In this document: positions 60,804 to 64,000 of the stretch, piece after piece
Layout: every line of letters begins with the position of its first letter
How positions within the stretch are numbered: position 1 is the first letter of the stretch
NCBI GenBank assembly: GCA_902630065.1
Contig: CACOTF010000001.1
Location: 245,680-309,679, forward strand
Direction: 5' to 3'
Length of the DNA: 64,000 nucleotides
Source: an uncultured Pelagibacteraceae bacterium
Lineage (GTDB): Bacteria > Pseudomonadota > Alphaproteobacteria > Pelagibacterales > Pelagibacteraceae
The notes under the pieces: model-generated
What the model was told of the DNA's origin: nothing
Databases searched by the model: none
Seen by the model: only the letters and a program-made list of their open reading frames with translations
Position numbers and translations under genes: made by a program

Positions 60804-62173
60804 TATTGTTTAATAATTTTTTCTGGAATAATTCCTTGCGGTCTATAACGCATTATTAAAAGTAAACCAATTCCAATAACTAAGAATCGAAAATATGGAG
60901 CACTTTCAATTAAGTGAACTCTAACTGCATTAGTTTCTGGCAGATGGGATGTAAACAAATTAATTAAAAATAATGCAATCGGAGCAGCTTCAACCCATAA
61001 AAACCAAACTACAAATCCCCCCAATATTGCTCCAAAATTATTTCCTGTTCCACCTACTATAACCATGACCCAAATTACAAAAGTATATCTCATAGGTCTG
61101 TAGCTGCCTGGTGTAAACAAACCGTCATTTGTAACCATCATAGCTCCAGCCAAGCCAACAATTGCAGATCCCAAAATAAAAATAAGAAGATGCTCTTTAA
61201 CAATATTTTTACCCATTGCACTTGCCGCCTCTTCATTATCTCTTATAGCTCTCATTTTTCTTCCCCAAGGTGAATAAAGGGCTTTCTGAGTCACAATTAA
61301 TAAAATAATAACAACAGTAAGAAATAAACCTGTAAAACATAATTTTACATAAACCGATGAAGCATCAATAACCATTTGATTTAGAGCTTCTTGCTTATCA
61401 GAGATTGAATTAATTAAATTTAATTTTGATGAATTAAATTTCGTAACTAAATTTATAAACCATTCTGAAGTTTGTAGATCTATTTCGTATGGTGCTGGTC
61501 TTTTTAATCCTATTACATTTTTTACACCTCTTGCCAACCATTCCTCATGTTTAATAATTGAAACGATAATTTCTGCTATTAATAATGTTGCAATAGCTAA
61601 ATAATCTGCACGAAGACCTAATGCTATCTTTCCTATTACAAATGCTAAACTGCCAGCCAAAAGCGCACCAAAAATCCAGGAAAATAAAACAGGTAATCCC
61701 ATGCCACCAAGAAATCCTGTCTTTGCTGGATCAACTGACTCGATCGCCTCTATTCCCGGTGCAGCAGTTACTCTTAGTAAAATTATTCCACCTAAAATTA
61801 CAGAGGCTACTGAGTAATTTCTTAATTTAGATTTATCAAATCTGTTAAGTATAAATTTAACTACAAAGATAATTGCAACAATTATCCATATACAAGCCAA
61901 AATATTTAAACCTCCAACTTGCCAAGCTTTTTTGACTGGTTCAACCGAAACTAAGACTACAGCTAATCCTCCTAATGCAGTGTATCCCATTATCCCAAAA
62001 TTAATTAATCCAGCATAACCCCATTGTATATTTGCCCCAATTGTCATAACTGCAGAAATTAAACAATAATTTAAAATAGTTAATGCAATTGACCAGGATT
62101 GAAATATCCCAACCAAAATAATTAAAAATATCATGATTGAATATGCAGCGATGACATTTTTATAGTTCTTCAT
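60803..62173 (-). CDS. livM: Liv-type ABC transporter permease LivM
   Basis: A 456-aa inner-membrane permease of the LivM family, longer than E. coli LivM (425 aa) because of an extra region (about 240-275). The conserved loop with MRAIRDNEEAASAMGKNIVK (about 313-332) and GGTGNNFGAILGG match the family. It overlaps livH by 4 nt (ATGA). It acts with LivH as the pore for an amino acid or amide. Confidence 0.9.
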   Translation of the reverse strand: MKNYKNVIAAYSIMIFLIILVGIFQSWSIALTILNYCLISAVMTIGANIQWGYAGLINFGIMGYTALGGLAVVLVSVEPVKKAWQVGGLNILACIWIIVAIIFVVKFILNRFDKSKLRNYSVASVILGGIILLRVTAAPGIEAIESVDPAKTGFLGGMGLPVLFSWIFGALLAGSLAFVIGKIALGLRADYLAIATLLIAEIIVSIIKHEEWLARGVKNVIGLKRPAPYEIDLQTSEWFINLVTKFNSSKLNLINSISDKQEALNQMVIDASSVYVKLCFTGLFLTVVIILLIVTQKALYSPWGRKMRAIRDNEEAASAMGKNIVKEHLLIFILGSAIVGLAGAMMVTNDGLFTPGSYRPMRYTFVIWVMVIVGGTGNNFGAILGGFVVWFLWVEAAPIALFLINLFTSHLPETNAVRVHLIESAPYFRFLVIGIGLLLIMRYRPQGIIPEKIIKQ

Positions 62174-63180
62174 ATAACTTTTCCTTTAAAGATACCTGAG
62201 GGCCTTATTAATAAAACAATTACTAAAATTGAAAACGAAACAGCAAACTTGTAATCTGTCGATAATAACTGAAGTAAAGAGTCTGGCTCAAGATGTTCAG
62301 GTAATAGATATGAAATAAATCTTTTGTATGCGTAAGTTACAAATATTTCTGCAAAAGCTATAACATATCCGCCTAAGAAAGCTCCAAATGGATTTCCGAT
62401 TCCTCCAACAATTGCTGCAGCGAATATTGGAAGCATATTATTAAAATAAACAAAAGGTCTATAACTTTTATCTAAACCGTATAATACTCCACCAATAGTA
62501 GCCAAAATTCCTGCGATGACCCATGTTATCAAAACAACTCTCTTAGGATCTATACCAGACAATAATGCTAAATCTTCATTGTCTGAATAAGCTCTCATAC
62601 TTGTTCCAGTTTTAGTTCTATTTAAAAACCAAAACATTATTGAAACAACAATTAAGGTTACAATTATTGTTATTGCTTGTGTTGATTTTAAAGTTATACC
62701 TTCTGCAAGACCAGTTATTTCTTTAAATTCTGTTGCTTTAATTATAAATTTTTCACCATCTAAAAATCTTCTATCAGATGGTCCAATGATTATTCTAATT
62801 AAGGCTTGGGTAACAAACATAACTCCAACACTGACCATTGCAAACTGGACTGGGGGACTTTTTTTTATCCTATAATAACTGAAAACAAATTTATCTATAA
62901 TTAACATGTATAAAATCATCATTAGGATGGCGAAAGGAATTGTTAAAAGTGCTGTTGGCAAAATACCTAATCCAATACCTAAGGACTGAAAATAATACGT
63001 TAGAATAACTGCAAACATTGTTCCAAAAGACATCATGTCTCCTGTTGCAAAATTAGCAAATCTTAAAACTGCGTAAATTAAAGTAACAAAAATAGCACCT
63101 AAAGCTAATTGTGAACCATAAGCTAAGGCTGGTATCACTGTGAAATTAAAAAGTACAATTATTGCATTTAAGAAATCCAT
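62170..63180 (-). CDS. livH: Liv-type ABC transporter permease LivH
   Basis: A 336-aa permease with LivH landmarks YAVLRFANFATGDMMSFG (about 36-53), MRAYSDNEDLALLSGIDPKR (about 197-216) and GGIGNPFGAFLGGYVIAFAE. Its ATG overlaps the livF stop by one base (TAATG). It forms the membrane channel together with LivM. Substrate unknown. Confidence 0.92.
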   Translation of the reverse strand: MDFLNAIIVLFNFTVIPALAYGSQLALGAIFVTLIYAVLRFANFATGDMMSFGTMFAVILTYYFQSLGIGLGILPTALLTIPFAILMMILYMLIIDKFVFSYYRIKKSPPVQFAMVSVGVMFVTQALIRIIIGPSDRRFLDGEKFIIKATEFKEITGLAEGITLKSTQAITIIVTLIVVSIMFWFLNRTKTGTSMRAYSDNEDLALLSGIDPKRVVLITWVIAGILATIGGVLYGLDKSYRPFVYFNNMLPIFAAAIVGGIGNPFGAFLGGYVIAFAEIFVTYAYKRFISYLLPEHLEPDSLLQLLSTDYKFAVSFSILVIVLLIRPSGIFKGKVI

Positions 63181-63887
63181 TATGCTCCCAAAAATGATCT
63201 ACGAACCTCAGGATCCTCAAGTAAATCATTACCTGATCCCTCAAATTTATTTTGACCTGTTACCAATACATAGCCTCGGTCTGAAATACTTAATGCTTGT
63301 TTTGCATTTTGCTCAACCATAATAACGGCAACATTTGTTTTTTTAACTTTTATTATATGTTCAAACAATTCATCCATTACAATTGGAGAAACTCCAGCTG
63401 TGGGCTCATCTAACATAAGAACTGATGGATCACTCATTAAAGCTCTTCCAAGCGCAACTTGCTGACGTTGTCCACCAGATAATTGTCCAACGACTTGGGA
63501 TTTTTTTTCACTCAAGATCGGAAATAAACTATAAATACTCTCAATTTTATTTTCTAAACTCCCTTCTGTCAAAAAGCCACCGATCTCTAAATTTTCTCTA
63601 ACAGTTAATTCTGCAAATACATTTCTTGTTTGTGGAACGAATGAAATACCCTTTTTTACTCGATCTTGAGGATTAATTTTTGAAATATCTTCACCATTCA
63701 AAGTTACAGAACCTGATTTTAATTTTAGTAATCCGAGCATCGCTTTCATGGCTGTTGATTTGCCAGCACCATTGGGACCTAGAATAGCTACTATCTCTCC
63801 TCTATTGGCAGTTATGGAACATGAACTAATAATATCAGGGCCATCCCCATAACCTGCAGTCATTTTTGCTCCTTCAAAGTATGCCAT
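63180..63887 (-). CDS. livF: Liv-type ABC transporter ATPase LivF
   Basis: A 235-aa ATPase with Walker A GPNGAGKST (about 37-45), signature LSGGQRQQ (about 137-144) and Walker B VLMLDEPTAGVSP. Length and the YGDGPDIISSCS start match LivF. Its ATG overlaps the stop of livG (TAATG). It powers LivHM with LivG. Confidence 0.93.
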   Translation of the reverse strand: MAYFEGAKMTAGYGDGPDIISSCSITANRGEIVAILGPNGAGKSTAMKAMLGLLKLKSGSVTLNGEDISKINPQDRVKKGISFVPQTRNVFAELTVRENLEIGGFLTEGSLENKIESIYSLFPILSEKKSQVVGQLSGGQRQQVALGRALMSDPSVLMLDEPTAGVSPIVMDELFEHIIKVKKTNVAVIMVEQNAKQALSISDRGYVLVTGQNKFEGSGNDLLEDPEVRRSFLGA

Positions 63888-64000
63888 TAAATTTCTTTTT
63901 TTGTTAAGTTTGACTTTCCAAGATAGCTTTCAATTACTTTTTCATTTTTTTTGACTTCCTCAGATGTTCCTTCAAATAAAACTGAACCATCTGCCATTAC
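63887..64000 (-). CDS. livG: LivG-type ATPase (C-terminal fragment, 5' end outside window)
   Basis: The last 37 codons before a TAA at 63887-63889 read VMADGSVLFEGTSEEVKKNE and continue to the end KKEI. This is the usual tail of a LivG-type ABC ATPase. It overlaps livF by one base (TAATG). The rest lies beyond the window end. Confidence 0.82.
   Translation of the reverse strand, partial: VMADGSVLFEGTSEEVKKNEKVIESYLGKSNLTKKEI

Noticed and set aside
1..64000. tRNA, rRNA, CRISPR arrays, insertion sequences, prophage or integrase
   Set aside because: None was recognised on either strand; all gaps between genes are under 150 bp apart from about 184 bp at 10608-10791, which is explained by the microprotein and promoters.

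Overview
This window looks like a piece of a Pelagibacterales (SAR11-type) alphaproteobacterial chromosome. The DNA is strongly AT-rich. Genes are packed with 1-4 nt overlaps (often TAATG or ATGA), and no stretch of 300 bases lacks a gene. The content is dominated by ABC transporters and enzymes for methylated or zwitterionic marine osmolytes. This assignment comes from gene content and style only; no 16S rRNA, tRNA or other marker RNA is visible. I also saw no mobile element, CRISPR array, prophage or recognisable transcription-factor gene.

Layout. 1-6990 (minus strand) is a tightly coupled housekeeping run: csaA, a LysE exporter, aconitase, a YfgM-like protein, a BamB-like lipoprotein, a cupin and zapE (cut by the window start). 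7016-12171 holds divergent argE, an aldehyde dehydrogenase, an agmatinase-family ureohydrolase preceded by an unlisted 44-aa membrane microprotein, and a secreted HExxH protein with a membrane-anchored cyclophilin. 12160-19893 (minus) is a Dpp/Opp-type peptide ABC transporter with a fused double ATPase and a FadN-type beta-oxidation enzyme. 20035-27478 (plus) is a seven-gene operon with two folate-dependent demethylase-like GcvT proteins (one very DmdA-like), an S51 peptidase, an FMN 2-hydroxyacid oxidase, a ThDP enzyme, a transthyretin/HIUase-like protein and a thiolase; I consider it the best candidate for an undescribed catabolic pathway. 27479-33938 (minus) joins a Pot-type ABC transporter to an ectoine-hydrolase-like M24 protein and an EutA-like protein. 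34055-42926 contains two convergent operons, each with a betaine/homocysteine S-methyltransferase-like enzyme, plus ALDH, VOC, MsrA, serine hydrolase, EamA, amidase and Fe-ADH genes.

42965-57922 is a quaternary-amine block: two ProV ATPases, a tandem-fused ProW permease, ProX, a gamma-butyrobetaine-dioxygenase-like protein, an SDR, carnitine dehydrogenase, a BKACE 3-dehydrocarnitine cleavage enzyme, a hotdog thioesterase, a CitE-like lyase, a TauD-family dioxygenase, a PhnZ-like HD oxygenase and a GMC (choline-dehydrogenase-like) enzyme. Together they predict conversion of gamma-butyrobetaine, carnitine, and possibly choline or a quaternary-amine phosphonate, to glycine betaine. The BHMT-like enzymes could then use betaine to make methionine. 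57915-64000 has a second GFA protein, an EamA exporter, and a Liv-type ABC system whose binding-protein gene faces livMHFG across a shared terminator; livG is cut by the window end.

Regulation visible in sequence: the four binding-protein genes (dppA, potD, proX, livJ-like) have clear purine-rich Shine-Dalgarno sequences, unlike the other starts I inspected. Hairpins separate dppA and potD from their permease genes, and terminators follow proX and livJ. Several convergent gene pairs overlap or abut without a terminator.
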